64,000 nucleotides of DNA from Alkalihalobacillus sp. YIM B00296 (lineage in GTDB: Bacteria; Bacillota; Bacilli; Bacillales; Fictibacillaceae). Below, one piece after another: positions 35,503 through 44,270 of the stretch. The stretch is taken from assembly GCF_020179385.1 (NCBI RefSeq), contig NZ_JAIBLJ010000006.1, positions 144,433 to 208,432 of the forward strand. The letters run 5' to 3'. The notes under the pieces were generated by a model, which saw nothing but the letters and a program-made list of their open reading frames with translations, was not told the origin of the DNA and did no database searches. Each line of letters begins with the position of its first letter. Position 1 is the stretch's first letter. The position numbers were made by a program, and so were the translations under genes.

Positions 35503-36315
35503 TTACGAAGGGACTTGCTCGGTCGTCCCGAATGGATTCGGAGGATACAAGGGACTGAACTGTCGTAATAAATATTGGAATATCTTTTCCTGGATATTGA
35601 TTTCCTGGCTCCTTAACGCATCATTTCCGAATAATGTATTGAACTCTAGAAAATATATTTGTCCATCAACTAGTGCAAGATCGAATCCTGCATGGTTTAT
35701 GTTCAACTGTTTGGCTATATCAAGTGTCAGCTTTATGGCTTCATCCGGAATATCGAGGAATGAAATCTTCCCGCCCTGTGAGACATTATTGTGGAATTGA
35801 TCTTCACCTGAGCGCCAGTACGCAGCGATTACTTCTTCTCCCACTATACATACCCTTAGATCCCTGTCCATTTCTAAAAATTCCTGTACATAAAGAGTGG
35901 TATTGTTTCTTGCGTACTCCAGAAAGTCTTCTCTTGAATTGATCAGAAAAACACCTCGACCCATCGAATTACGGGGTTCTTTTGCCACAAATGGAAAAGG
36001 AAAAGTTTCAAGTATATGGTCGATGTTACTTTTTGAATTTCCAAGAATCTCCGTGTAAGGGACATGAGTTGGACAAACAGTCCAAAGAGCTCTCGTCATT
36101 TCTACTTTGTCGTATCCTAGATGGATGGATTCAACACTAGGAAAGATCGGTTTCTTAAGACCATATACGAGTGAATTGACCTGCCAATGTTCGGGAAATA
36201 AGATTACATCAGCATCCTTGATCGATGCTTGTTCCCGAAACATAAGTTCTGGCTTGATATATCTAACTCCAGGCAAACCAATCGTCCGAAATGGATTGAA
36301 TGTTACAACTTTCAT
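35503..36315 (-). CDS. RimK-like ATP-grasp ligase
   Basis: A 270-residue ATP-grasp enzyme that would join a carboxylate to an amine or another nucleophile. Supporting segments are FPFVAKEPRNSMGRGVFLI (ATP-binding lysine and glycine loop), VQEFLEMDRDLRVCIVGEEVIAAYWR and NHAGFDLALVDGQIYFLEFNTLFG, with the metal-binding D, E and N in order. The pattern resembles RimK-type ligases. Substrate unknown. It is not part of the B. subtilis ylbE-ylbF order and stands alone except for the convergent lipoprotein. Confidence 0.8.
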   Translation of the reverse strand: MKVVTFNPFRTIGLPGVRYIKPELMFREQASIKDADVILFPEHWQVNSLVYGLKKPIFPSVESIHLGYDKVEMTRALWTVCPTHVPYTEILGNSKSNIDHILETFPFPFVAKEPRNSMGRGVFLINSREDFLEYARNNTTLYVQEFLEMDRDLRVCIVGEEVIAAYWRSGEDQFHNNVSQGGKISFLDIPDEAIKLTLDIAKQLNINHAGFDLALVDGQIYFLEFNTLFGNDALRSQEINIQEKIFQYLLRQFSPLYPPNPFGTTEQVPS

Positions 36316-36511
36316 TTTGCTATCCCCTAAATTATACTAAACGAGAAAATTATATAGCTAAACAAGGGGACTGTCAATAAAATTTTCATGTCCAAAAATG
36401 AAAGGAAAGCCTCTGAATGGAATATCTTAGAATATGAGATTGGCAATAATGGGTTCACTTATGGCATACTATACGTAACCCATAAATACAGGGTGGAGGT
36501 GTATGTTTTCT

Positions 36512-36952
36512 ATGTTAGCAACAGTTGAAAGTATAGAGATTCTAGACGGGGCAGATGAACTGTCGTCTGTAATCGTCAATTCAGAGATAGGACAAGAATA
36601 TAAAGAAGCGAAGAAAAAGCTTCGGGAAGATAAAGAGGCTCAGAAGTTGATTGATGAGTTCTCCAAAATGAAGGAAAAGTATGAGGAAGTTCAAAGGTTC
36701 GGGAAATACCATCCAGATTACAAGACGGTTTCAACCGATATAAGAGTTTTGAAACGTGAAATCGATTTAAATGAGACTGTCGCAGCGTTCAAAAGAGCAG
36801 AGAAGGAATTGGAAGGGCTTTTGAACGAAGTCTGTGGAGTATTAGCAGGTCAAGTTTCGAAAAACATTAAAGTTCCAACAGGCAACCCATTCTTCGATAA
36901 TATGTCTTGTGGCGGGGGATGTGGATCCGGGGGAGCTTGTGGCTGCGGATAA
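36512..36952 (+). CDS. ylbF: RNase Y regulator YlbF (RicF)
   Basis: A 146-residue helical protein of the RicAFT (YmcA-YlbF-YaaT) complex, which directs RNase Y and carries [4Fe-4S] clusters in B. subtilis. The helical core includes KYHPDYKTVSTDIRVLKREIDLN, and the end is NPFFDNMSCGGGCGSGGACGCG with four cysteines. The start is uncertain: ATG 36503 is only 3 bases after GGAGG and ATG 36512 is 12 bases after it. I use 36512, which aligns with the MYATMES start known from B. subtilis. A terminator follows. Confidence 0.9.
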   Translation: MLATVESIEILDGADELSSVIVNSEIGQEYKEAKKKLREDKEAQKLIDEFSKMKEKYEEVQRFGKYHPDYKTVSTDIRVLKREIDLNETVAAFKRAEKELEGLLNEVCGVLAGQVSKNIKVPTGNPFFDNMSCGGGCGSGGACGCG

Positions 36953-36969
36953 AATAGCATAGGGTTGGA

Positions 36970-37004
36970 GAGGATCGGTCCAATTTGGATCATCCTCTTT
37001 TTTT
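36970..37004 (+). terminator. Intrinsic terminator after ylbF
   Basis: GAGGAT (36970-36975) pairs with ATCCTC (36992-36997), with an inner GGTCC/GGATC pairing, followed by seven T. Confidence 0.85.
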
Positions 37005-37022
37005 GTTCAGCTTATTTTGTTC

Positions 37023-37340
37023 TTATCGGAATCGAATGCAGTCGTGACATAAGTTCCCACAACAGAACATTTTTTGTTGTGGAACATAAAAACGGCTCCG
37101 GTAGACAAGCAGGAGATTTTCTTTTCGTACATAAACCGATTCGAAATGCAGCCGTTTTCCCTTCATGGCTTTTACGGCGGCTTTCTCAATAAGTGGTTCA
37201 ACGGTTTTTCTCTCAACTGGAGAGATTGACGTCAAATAGAGAAACGGTATGCCCGCCCTTTTTGACATGGAAACGTCCATGAATTTTGAGGTGCTGAGTA
37301 AATATTCGATAAACGTATTCCAAACCATTTCAAGGTCCAT
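37023..37340 (-). CDS. Small Cys-rich protein of unknown function
   Basis: A 105-residue protein with no signal peptide. After a helical N-terminus (MDLEMVWNTFIEYLLSTSKF) it has SKRAGIPFLYLTSISPVERK, then strands ending RSRFYVPQQKMFCCGNLCHDC. The CCGNxCxxC cluster near the end is the striking feature and could bind a metal or Fe-S group. GAGGGGGG lies 8 bases ahead of ATG 37340. It lies between ylbF and ylbG, which B. subtilis has adjacent. No family assignment. Confidence 0.75.
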   Translation of the reverse strand: MDLEMVWNTFIEYLLSTSKFMDVSMSKRAGIPFLYLTSISPVERKTVEPLIEKAAVKAMKGKRLHFESVYVRKENLLLVYRSRFYVPQQKMFCCGNLCHDCIRFR

Positions 37341-37437
37341 ATGAACAGCCCCCCTCAGTAAATGTCATATAAGTGATTGCGCGGCATTTGTCTTCATGCT
37401 AGACTGAATAAAAACTGGTAAAAAAGGAGCTCCACTA

Positions 37438-37713
37438 ATGCTGACGAATCGTACCGGATTGGCCGTCTGGCTTCATTCTTTAAAATATATCAAACAGCTT
37501 CGCAAATTTGGTAATATCCATTATGTATCGAAAAGGATGAAATATGCTGTTCTGTATTGTGATACGGAACAGAAAGACCGGATCATCGAGAAGATCGAAA
37601 AACTTCATTTTGTAAAGAAGGTAGAGCCTTCCCATAAAGCCTATATCAAGACTGAATATCAAAATGCACGTCCAGACAAGGCCAAAGAATACGACTATAA
37701 AATCGGTCTGTAA
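37438..37713 (+). CDS. ylbG: YlbG family protein (UPF0298)
   Basis: A 91-residue protein ([20 protein letters not shown] start, [19 protein letters not shown] core). It is a small regulatory-type fold present next to ylbF in B. subtilis. Function unknown. AAGGAGCTC precedes ATG 37438. It is convergent with the next gene 3 bases away. Confidence 0.88.
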   Translation: MLTNRTGLAVWLHSLKYIKQLRKFGNIHYVSKRMKYAVLYCDTEQKDRIIEKIEKLHFVKKVEPSHKAYIKTEYQNARPDKAKEYDYKIGL

Positions 37714-37716
37714 TGA

Positions 37717-38094
37717 TTATTGCCAGGCAGGTATGACGTGCTGCATTCTGAGGATTCCGGTTAAATATTGATAGTATAGCTCTTTTTCGTTGAATTCGTT
37801 TGACGGTCTTACTTTAAGAACCTTCAACTCCTTATTATGGATAGAGGCACAGTCCTGGAACAAATCCCATCGTTTCGAGTGCTCTGGAACACCCTCAAGA
37901 CAAATATAAATCGGTTGGAAGTTTGATTTCCCTGCTGGTTGTAAAGCAATCGCTACGGAACAAACTTCTTTTTCGTTGATCTTTGTCTTTAAAGCAATGA
38001 ACCTTGTTAGACGATCTGCATTCGTTTCAGCTATCTCGATCAGTTCATATATATCAGAATAGCCCTCCCCCAGTTCAATGAAGCGTTGAATCAT
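37717..38094 (-). CDS. Conserved hypothetical protein between ylbG and rsmD
   Basis: A 125-residue soluble protein (MIQRFIELGEGYSDIYELIE start; CSVAIALQPAGKSNFQPIYIC; YYQYLTGILRMQHVIPAW end). It may belong to a small family of bacilli sometimes mislabelled methylthioribose kinase, but I cannot confirm this and see no kinase motif. AAGGAGG precedes ATG 38094. Function unknown. Confidence 0.7.
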   Translation of the reverse strand: MIQRFIELGEGYSDIYELIEIAETNADRLTRFIALKTKINEKEVCSVAIALQPAGKSNFQPIYICLEGVPEHSKRWDLFQDCASIHNKELKVLKVRPSNEFNEKELYYQYLTGILRMQHVIPAWQ

Positions 38095-38265
38095 GATTTT
38101 ACCTCCTTGTTCAATTTCATCTCATTCCTAACTTTAGCATGGATAACCCATACTGTGAATCGGTTGCATTTTACCATCTATTAGAAAAGGCTTGTTATAC
38201 TTGATTTTTCATTTTTGCGCAATTCACTCTCTTTCCATACTCAACATCAAATTTTGACAAAGCCA

Positions 38266-38300
38266 ATAAAAAAAGCCCGCAGGATTCATTCCTGCGGGCT
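38266..38300 (-). terminator. Strong intrinsic terminator reading on the minus strand
   Basis: An 11-bp perfect stem (38274-38284 with 38290-38300, arm AGCCCGCAGGA) has its T-run only on the minus strand (38273-38266). There is no minus-strand gene to its right before rsmD, so it would end an untranslated RNA from that side. Confidence 0.8.
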
Positions 38301-38520
38301 GTTCCATACCCTTACATGCCTAGAAACATTACGGAAATGTTCATTTGCCGTAGGGACAGAACAATGGGAGAGGAGAAACCGGAGTTAAGCCTATGGGGAA
38401 ATTAAGCTTACTCCGTGGTTCAACTTACAACACCTGTGAGGGTGCTGTAATCCTATTATTGTACAGTTCAGAAGCTTATATACGCTCTATTTAAGAATTG
38501 TCCGTTTTTATGGTAGGATA
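38301..38520. ncRNA. Structured ylbH leader region
   Basis: About 220 bases between two genes contain several hairpins. CTGTTCC near 38299 can pair with GGGACAG near 38353, CGGAGTTAAGC near 38372 with GCTTACTCCG, and TTACAACACC near 38427 with GGTGCTGTAA (9 of 10). Rfam lists a conserved 'ylbH leader' RNA at this position in bacilli; I assign it by position and structure, not by alignment. The neighbouring terminator and a weak CGGACA-17-TATATA promoter suggest the RNA may be read on the minus strand instead. Confidence 0.55.
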
Positions 38521-38552
38521 ATGGAGGTAAATAAAATTACGACGAGGTATAC

Positions 38553-39125
38553 ATGATGAGAATAATATCAGGTGAATTTAAAGGCCGTAAGTTAAAGTCT
38601 GTATCTGGTTCAGGGACAAGACCCACCTCCGATAAAATACGTGAATCAATTTTCAATATCATTGGCCCCTACTTTGATGGAGGCATGTCTTTGGATCTTT
38701 ACGGAGGTAGTGGTGCCTTGACGATAGAAGGTCTGAGCCGAGGGGTGGATAAGGCGATCATCGTTGATGTAGACTCCAAAGCGGTGGAGGCGATAAATTA
38801 TAACCTGCAAAGTCTTGATTTGTCTAATAGAGTCGAGGTCTTCAGGAATGATTCATATCGCGCATTGAAAGCCCTTCGAAAAAGAGATGCCCAGTTTACA
38901 TATGTATTCCTTGATCCTCCTTATAAAAAGCAAAAGATCAAAAAGGAAATCGAGTTTTTAATGGAATATGGTTTGCTTGAATCTGCCGCAATGATTGTCT
39001 GTGAGCATGATGCGGTACTTAAGCTTCCTGAAGAAATCGGTACTTGTTATCGGTTGAAGCATGAGCAATATAATAGCACGACAGCGGTTACAATATATAG
39101 AAATGAGATAGAGGGGGAAAGATAA
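38553..39125 (+). CDS. rsmD: 16S rRNA (guanine966-N2)-methyltransferase RsmD
   Basis: Methylates G966 of 16S rRNA in the small subunit. The 190 residues have the SAM motif DLYGGSGALTIEGLSRG near residue 48 and the catalytic FLDPPYKK near residue 120. It begins with RIISGEFKGRKLKS. Two adjacent ATGs (38553, 38556) follow GAGG. Its stop codon touches the coaD start, as in B. subtilis ylbH-coaD. Confidence 0.94.
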   Translation: MMRIISGEFKGRKLKSVSGSGTRPTSDKIRESIFNIIGPYFDGGMSLDLYGGSGALTIEGLSRGVDKAIIVDVDSKAVEAINYNLQSLDLSNRVEVFRNDSYRALKALRKRDAQFTYVFLDPPYKKQKIKKEIEFLMEYGLLESAAMIVCEHDAVLKLPEEIGTCYRLKHEQYNSTTAVTIYRNEIEGER

Positions 39126-39614
<489 letters not shown>

Positions 39615-39630
39615 ATTTTCACAGACTTCT

Positions 39631-40851
39631 CTACATCATTTTGTATTGTGTTAAGGAGCGTAGATGCATCACGATGAAAATGACCAAGCTCATAAAGGTA
39701 ACAAAAGCCCCTACAGTCAGCAGGTGGTGCCATGCATCATAAATCCAAGATATCGATGGATGCGATGCAAATGTTTCAACAGCTGTTCCTTTTGTCTGGT
39801 TTAAATAAAGAGGTTTCCATAGGATAATCGTTAATATCGCTGCGATGAATCCATGCAATACTCTTGCCAATAGAAAGGGTTTGAACCGGATATCTGTTTC
39901 CGCTAATATACTAGCCACTTGCGCTTGGACTGAAAAGCCATTGAAAGCAAGGACGAAGCTGACCAGAACAGCTTGATCCAGAAGTCCAGGCCCACTGGTT
40001 TCACTGATCAATTTGCTGCCAAGTGTGATTTCAAACATTCCTGAAAGAAAGGGAGGAATAAGCACTTGAGCAAAGCCTAGTAAAGTCGTAAATGTGGACA
40101 GGACAGACGCCATAAACATAGTAATATGGAACTCTGTCAGCATACGGTTCAATACTGAAAAAAGAAGGATAAACCCGCCAATCATGAGTAAAGTCTGTAT
40201 CGAGTGTTTGACGGCGTCACCCAGCTGTTGTCCGAATGGACGGGAATCCATCTTCCTGACTTGATACATCCTGTTGAGTGCATGCATCAAGCGGTTTTCT
40301 GGAATAGGAATAAAAATATGTCTTGGCCGAGACTCAGGTGGTCCATAAAATCGCATGATGAATCCTACAAAGATATTACCAATATAATGGGCTGCTGCTA
40401 GAAGGACACCCAGCTCTGGATTATGAAAAAAGCCGACAGCCACAGCACCGAGTATGAATAACGGATTAGAACAATTCGTAAATGCGACTAGACGCTCTGC
40501 TTCAATTCGCGAAATTTCCTTCTCTTGCCTTAGTCTTGCTGTCAATTTCGCTCCAGCCGGAAACCCTGATGAGATCCCCATGGCCCAAACAAACCCGCCT
40601 GAACCTGGCACTCTGAATAGAGGGCGCATGACCGGTTCCATCAAAACACCGACGAATCTTACAACACCGAAGCAGATCAATAGTTCACTTATGATGAAAA
40701 ACGGGAGCAAAGAGGGAAAAACGATTTCCCACCACATTTTCAATCCGGTCAAAGATGATTCAAATGCTGCTTTTGGGTATACCATTAAGGAGAATGCAAA
40801 AAGGGAAATTACAATGGCAAAAAGTAAATTTTTCAAACGGGAAGGGTACAA
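39631..40851 (-). CDS. ylbJ: Sporulation membrane protein YlbJ (SpoVV)
   Basis: A 406-residue polytopic membrane protein with nucleoside-recognition/Gate-type domains. In B. subtilis YlbJ, also called SpoVV, is made in the mother cell and helps move dipicolinic acid across the outer forespore membrane. Segments KMWWEIVFPSLLPFFIISELL, GFVWAMGISSGFPAGAKLTARLRQ and TNCSNPLFILGAVAVGFF support the family. Length matches well. It is divergent from ylbK. Confidence 0.92.
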   Translation of the reverse strand: MYPSRLKNLLFAIVISLFAFSLMVYPKAAFESSLTGLKMWWEIVFPSLLPFFIISELLICFGVVRFVGVLMEPVMRPLFRVPGSGGFVWAMGISSGFPAGAKLTARLRQEKEISRIEAERLVAFTNCSNPLFILGAVAVGFFHNPELGVLLAAAHYIGNIFVGFIMRFYGPPESRPRHIFIPIPENRLMHALNRMYQVRKMDSRPFGQQLGDAVKHSIQTLLMIGGFILLFSVLNRMLTEFHITMFMASVLSTFTTLLGFAQVLIPPFLSGMFEITLGSKLISETSGPGLLDQAVLVSFVLAFNGFSVQAQVASILAETDIRFKPFLLARVLHGFIAAILTIILWKPLYLNQTKGTAVETFASHPSISWIYDAWHHLLTVGAFVTFMSLVIFIVMHLRSLTQYKMM

Positions 40852-40979
40852 TCCGAATCCTCCTTATGAATACGCTAATATATACGTGACCATAGATAAG
40901 TTGTCCTCATTCATTTATACGTGAATATGCCAAGATTAGACCTCTAGGAGAGGTTCTCACTGAAAGAGGAGGTCATCCT

Positions 40980-41774
40980 GTGAATCAGCCCAAAATCGGT
41001 TTAGCTCTAGGTTCTGGAGGGGCTAGAGGGTTTGCCCATATTGGTGTTTTGAAAGCTTTGCATGAAGCGGAAGTTCCTATCCATATGATTGCGGGAAGCA
41101 GTATGGGTGCCCTGGTAGGAGCTTTTTATTGTACCGGCCATAAGCCGGATACGATGGTGAAGATGGCAAGGATGTTCCGTAGACGGTATTATATGGATTA
41201 TACGGTTCCAAAAATGGGGTTTGTAGCTGGAGAAAAGGTGAAACAGCTTATATATGCTTTGACGAAAGGCTGTAGGATAGAAGATTTAGACCTCCCATTT
41301 TCAATCATTGCTACCGATCTTTTGAAAGGCGAGAAGGTCGTCATCACTAAAGGGCTTATATCTGAAGCAGTCAGGGCTAGCATCGCTGTACCAGGTATTT
41401 TTGTACCGTATGAAAGGGATGGACGGCTCTTGGTCGATGGAGGTGTGATCGATAGGGTGCCGGTGTCCGTCGTGAAGGAAATGGGGGCGGATCTCGTCAT
41501 TGCTGTAGATATTTCGCACATTAAAGAAGACCCGGAAATCAATACGATCTTTGATGTCATCTTGCAAAGTATCGATATCATGCAGCGGGAACTCGTGAAA
41601 GCGAACGATATTGCTACAGATGTACTGATCAGGCCTCTGGTGGAAACGTTCAGTTCTTCTGCATTTAAAGACATAGATGAGATCATTGCCATCGGTGAAG
41701 AAGAAACTAAAAATCGTATTCAAGATATTGAAGCTGCGATTCGTGACTGGAGGAAGAACCATGAAAAGAATTAG
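40980..41774 (+). CDS. ylbK: Patatin-like phospholipase YlbK
   Basis: A 264-residue cytosolic patatin-family hydrolase. The oxyanion loop GSGGARGFAHIG, the nucleophile motif GSSMG near residue 40 and the catalytic Asp in VDGGVIDRVPV near residue 155 complete the dyad. GTG 40980 follows GAGGAGGTCATCC. The ylbL start lies inside its end (14-base overlap). Relatives of RssA/NTE are known, but the lipid substrate here is not. Confidence 0.9.
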   Translation: MNQPKIGLALGSGGARGFAHIGVLKALHEAEVPIHMIAGSSMGALVGAFYCTGHKPDTMVKMARMFRRRYYMDYTVPKMGFVAGEKVKQLIYALTKGCRIEDLDLPFSIIATDLLKGEKVVITKGLISEAVRASIAVPGIFVPYERDGRLLVDGGVIDRVPVSVVKEMGADLVIAVDISHIKEDPEINTIFDVILQSIDIMQRELVKANDIATDVLIRPLVETFSSSAFKDIDEIIAIGEEETKNRIQDIEAAIRDWRKNHEKN

Positions 41775-42789
41775 ATCCCAATGGCCCTGGGTTGTCATAT
41801 TATTAACCCTTGTGATAGCTTTCCTGCCGCTGCCATATTATTTTACACAGCCGGGTGATGCAAAGGTGTTGAGCCCTATTATCGAAGTAGAAGAAAGGAA
41901 TCAAGCAAAGGGATCCTTCATGCTGACGACAGTATTGGTAGGGAAAGCGAACGCTGCAGAATATTTATGGGCCAAAGTCAGTGAATATCGGGAAGTGATT
42001 CCAGAAGACCAGATCAGGGGTTCGGACGAAACGGAAGAGGAATACGAATCCAGGCAGCTCCAGATGATGCAAAGTTCCCAGCACGCAGCAACCATAGTCG
42101 CTTTTAAAGAAGCGGATAAGTCGATCGAAATCATCAATAAAGGTATCTTCATAACGGGGGTCATATCAGGTATGCCAGCAGCGGAAAAACTAAAGGTTGG
42201 GGATCTGATCACCTCCTTGAATGGAGAAGAAATCAAAACCGCTGAAGAGCTCGTCAACAGATTAAAAAAGTTTGATGCAAATGAAAAAGTTCGACTGACT
42301 GTCAACAGAGATTCAAAAGAAAAGGAAATCACACTTTCTTTGAAACCTTTTCCGAAAAAAATTGTCCAGAACAGTGAAGAAGAACGTGCCGGGATTGGTA
42401 TAACTTATCCAGTCACATTTACCGAAATCGAGACAGATCCGAATTTGAAAATTGAAACCAATAATATCGGTGGTCCATCTGCAGGATTAATGTTTACCCT
42501 TGAAATCTACAATCAATTGACAGAAGAGGATTGGACGAAAGGGTATCAGATTGCTGGAACAGGGACGATGAATGAAAAGGGAGAAGTTGGTCCGATCGGC
42601 GGGATTAAACAAAAGATCGTGGCAGCTGATAACGCTGGTGCTAAAGTTTTCTTCGCCCCAGTCAAAGCAGACAATTACAAACACGCAAAAGAAGCTGCAG
42701 ATGATATCAATACTGAAATGAAAATCGTCCCGGTTGAAAAATTCTCTGATGCCCTGGGGTATCTGAAGGGCTTGAAAGAAAAGGACTGA
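41761..42789 (+). CDS. ylbL: PDZ and Lon-type serine protease YlbL (SepM-like)
   Basis: A 342-residue membrane-anchored protease: one N-terminal helix (WPWVVILLTLVIAFLPLPYYF), a PDZ domain around residues 125-200 (GVISGMPAAEKLKVGDLITSL) and a C-terminal S16 domain with the nucleophile in GGPSAGLMF and the lysine region GPIGGIKQKIVAA. SepM of streptococci, its relative, trims a signal peptide. ATG 41761 follows GGAGGAAGAACC and overlaps the end of ylbK, so the two are coupled. Confidence 0.92.
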   Translation: MKRIRSQWPWVVILLTLVIAFLPLPYYFTQPGDAKVLSPIIEVEERNQAKGSFMLTTVLVGKANAAEYLWAKVSEYREVIPEDQIRGSDETEEEYESRQLQMMQSSQHAATIVAFKEADKSIEIINKGIFITGVISGMPAAEKLKVGDLITSLNGEEIKTAEELVNRLKKFDANEKVRLTVNRDSKEKEITLSLKPFPKKIVQNSEEERAGIGITYPVTFTEIETDPNLKIETNNIGGPSAGLMFTLEIYNQLTEEDWTKGYQIAGTGTMNEKGEVGPIGGIKQKIVAADNAGAKVFFAPVKADNYKHAKEAADDINTEMKIVPVEKFSDALGYLKGLKEKD

Positions 42790-42800
42790 CACACAATTTG

Positions 42801-42850
42801 GCCCCACTTTGGTTGGAGCCTCTTCGTCTGATTTTCAGAGACCTTGTGGG
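42801..42850. repeat. Diverged copy of the 11.7-kb intergenic repeat
   Basis: CCACTTTGGTTGGAGCCTCT and the following TCGTCTGATTTTCAGAGACC match 11704-11755 with scattered changes, in the same orientation. It lies between the convergent ylbL and tmcAL genes. Confidence 0.45.
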
Positions 42851-42857
42851 TGATTTC

Positions 42858-44075
42858 TTAAATGCGGATCGGCGGGTTTGAATATTCCTGTCTCCAAAGC
42901 CTCGAATGGTGCTCAACTGGAAAACCGAGGATATATGTATTCGTCGCTTTGATGTCCAGTTCCAAAAAGTCATCAGTATGTTTAGAAAGTGTGCTGACGA
43001 TCGGAAGTTCAACCTTCTTTTTATTGGCGTTTAGATACTGTTGTCCCTTTTGGTTCATTCCAAGCAAGCGGATATAAGTCGGTTGCATTGTCAATGCTCT
43101 CTCCATTGTTTCTTTTTTCGCGTTTGTCAGTAGATGTGTGCATAGCCTCTGAAGCCGTGTCCACGTATATCTTTTCGTCTTGACATCTTCAAGAAACCCG
43201 GAAAATGATTCCGAACGTAAAATCTGGTTCATCAGCCGATGCTCGATTCCTTCGACACATTCATATACCTGGGATAATTCCTCTGGAGAAGATGTGATCA
43301 GTCTATGTTTCAAGAAATTGAAATAACGTTGCCAGCTGATGAATGTTCCGAATATTTGTTGGTGTTGACCCAATCCGTTGAATGTTGTTGGGGGGACGAG
43401 TTCTTTGATTCCAGAGAGGTCCCCTTTGTCGCCGAACAGGATTTTTCTGATTCCAGTAGCGCTGGCAATCTTGTCAGTTCCATGTTCTTCATCATGATAG
43501 CCTGCGCCAGTACGCTGGATTGTATTTATAATCATTGTAGACCCTATTTGACAAATTGAATTCACATAATGATACCCAAGAATATTATTCGGTTTTGTCA
43601 GATCGACAGATTCCTGTGGCCTTCCTTGTAGTTCTGAAAAAGCCATTGAAGCTGCAGTTGGGTAACTGACTCCTGTCTGGACATGTTTTTGAATCCAACC
43701 GTTATATTCTTTTTGGTTTTCATTAAGGAAATCTACAGTATTCATGAAGGGTTCTATTTTTCCAGATTCACTCCCAAATATGATTTCATCGCATTTCAAT
43801 ACATCTAGGATGGAGACAGCTCCATAAGCAAATCGATCTGCTCGTTGGGTGGCAAAAGCATACGGAAGTTCGACTACTAGATCGACTCCAGCCTCTAGTG
43901 CCATTTTTGCCCTTGTCCACTTTGAAACAAGTGCAGGTTCCCCCCGTTGCAGATAGTTGCCGCTCATGACAGCTATGACTACATCTGCTTGTGACTGTCT
44001 CTTAGATTGTTGCAAATGATATAAATGGCCATTATGAAAAGGGTTATACTCAACGATCAATCCTAATGCTTTCAT
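42858..44075 (-). CDS. tmcAL: tRNA(Met) cytidine acetate ligase TmcAL
   Basis: Forms N4-acetylcytidine at the wobble base of elongator tRNA-Met from acetate and ATP; formerly YlbM. The 405 residues start MKALGLIVEYNPFHNGHLYH, with the nucleotidyltransferase NGH motif, followed by DVVIAVMSGNYLQRGEPALVSKW. I use ATG 44075, preceded by AGAAGGAG; the longer frame to 44306 adds 77 unrelated residues without a ribosome site. It is divergent from ylbN. Confidence 0.93.
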   Translation of the reverse strand: MKALGLIVEYNPFHNGHLYHLQQSKRQSQADVVIAVMSGNYLQRGEPALVSKWTRAKMALEAGVDLVVELPYAFATQRADRFAYGAVSILDVLKCDEIIFGSESGKIEPFMNTVDFLNENQKEYNGWIQKHVQTGVSYPTAASMAFSELQGRPQESVDLTKPNNILGYHYVNSICQIGSTMIINTIQRTGAGYHDEEHGTDKIASATGIRKILFGDKGDLSGIKELVPPTTFNGLGQHQQIFGTFISWQRYFNFLKHRLITSSPEELSQVYECVEGIEHRLMNQILRSESFSGFLEDVKTKRYTWTRLQRLCTHLLTNAKKETMERALTMQPTYIRLLGMNQKGQQYLNANKKKVELPIVSTLSKHTDDFLELDIKATNTYILGFPVEHHSRLWRQEYSNPPIRI

Positions 44076-44213
44076 GATATTACTCCTTCTAATTTGGTGG
44101 TGGGAAAGGATATACGTTAAAATTGGGACGGAAGGGTATAGATGATTAAGTTCAGTCTCCACTATTGTACCAAATTGCAAAGGGTCAATGAAAATGACTG
44201 TAAAGAAAAAATG

Positions 44214-44242
44214 TTGACAATTTATTTTTTGAAAGCTATAAT
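44214..44242 (+). promoter_or_regulatory. Perfect consensus sigma-A promoter of ylbN-rpmF
   Basis: TTGACA (44214-44219), a 17-base spacer and TATAAT (44237-44242) match the consensus exactly. Transcription would begin about 22 bases before the ylbN ATG at 44271. A strong promoter suits a ribosomal protein operon. Confidence 0.9.
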
Positions 44243-44270
44243 TACTACTGTTGCCTTGAGGTGATGACAA

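Noticed and set aside
41198-41798. Two minus-strand open frames of about 165 codons
   Set aside because: Both overlap ylbK and the start of ylbL, which have strong family motifs and ribosome sites.
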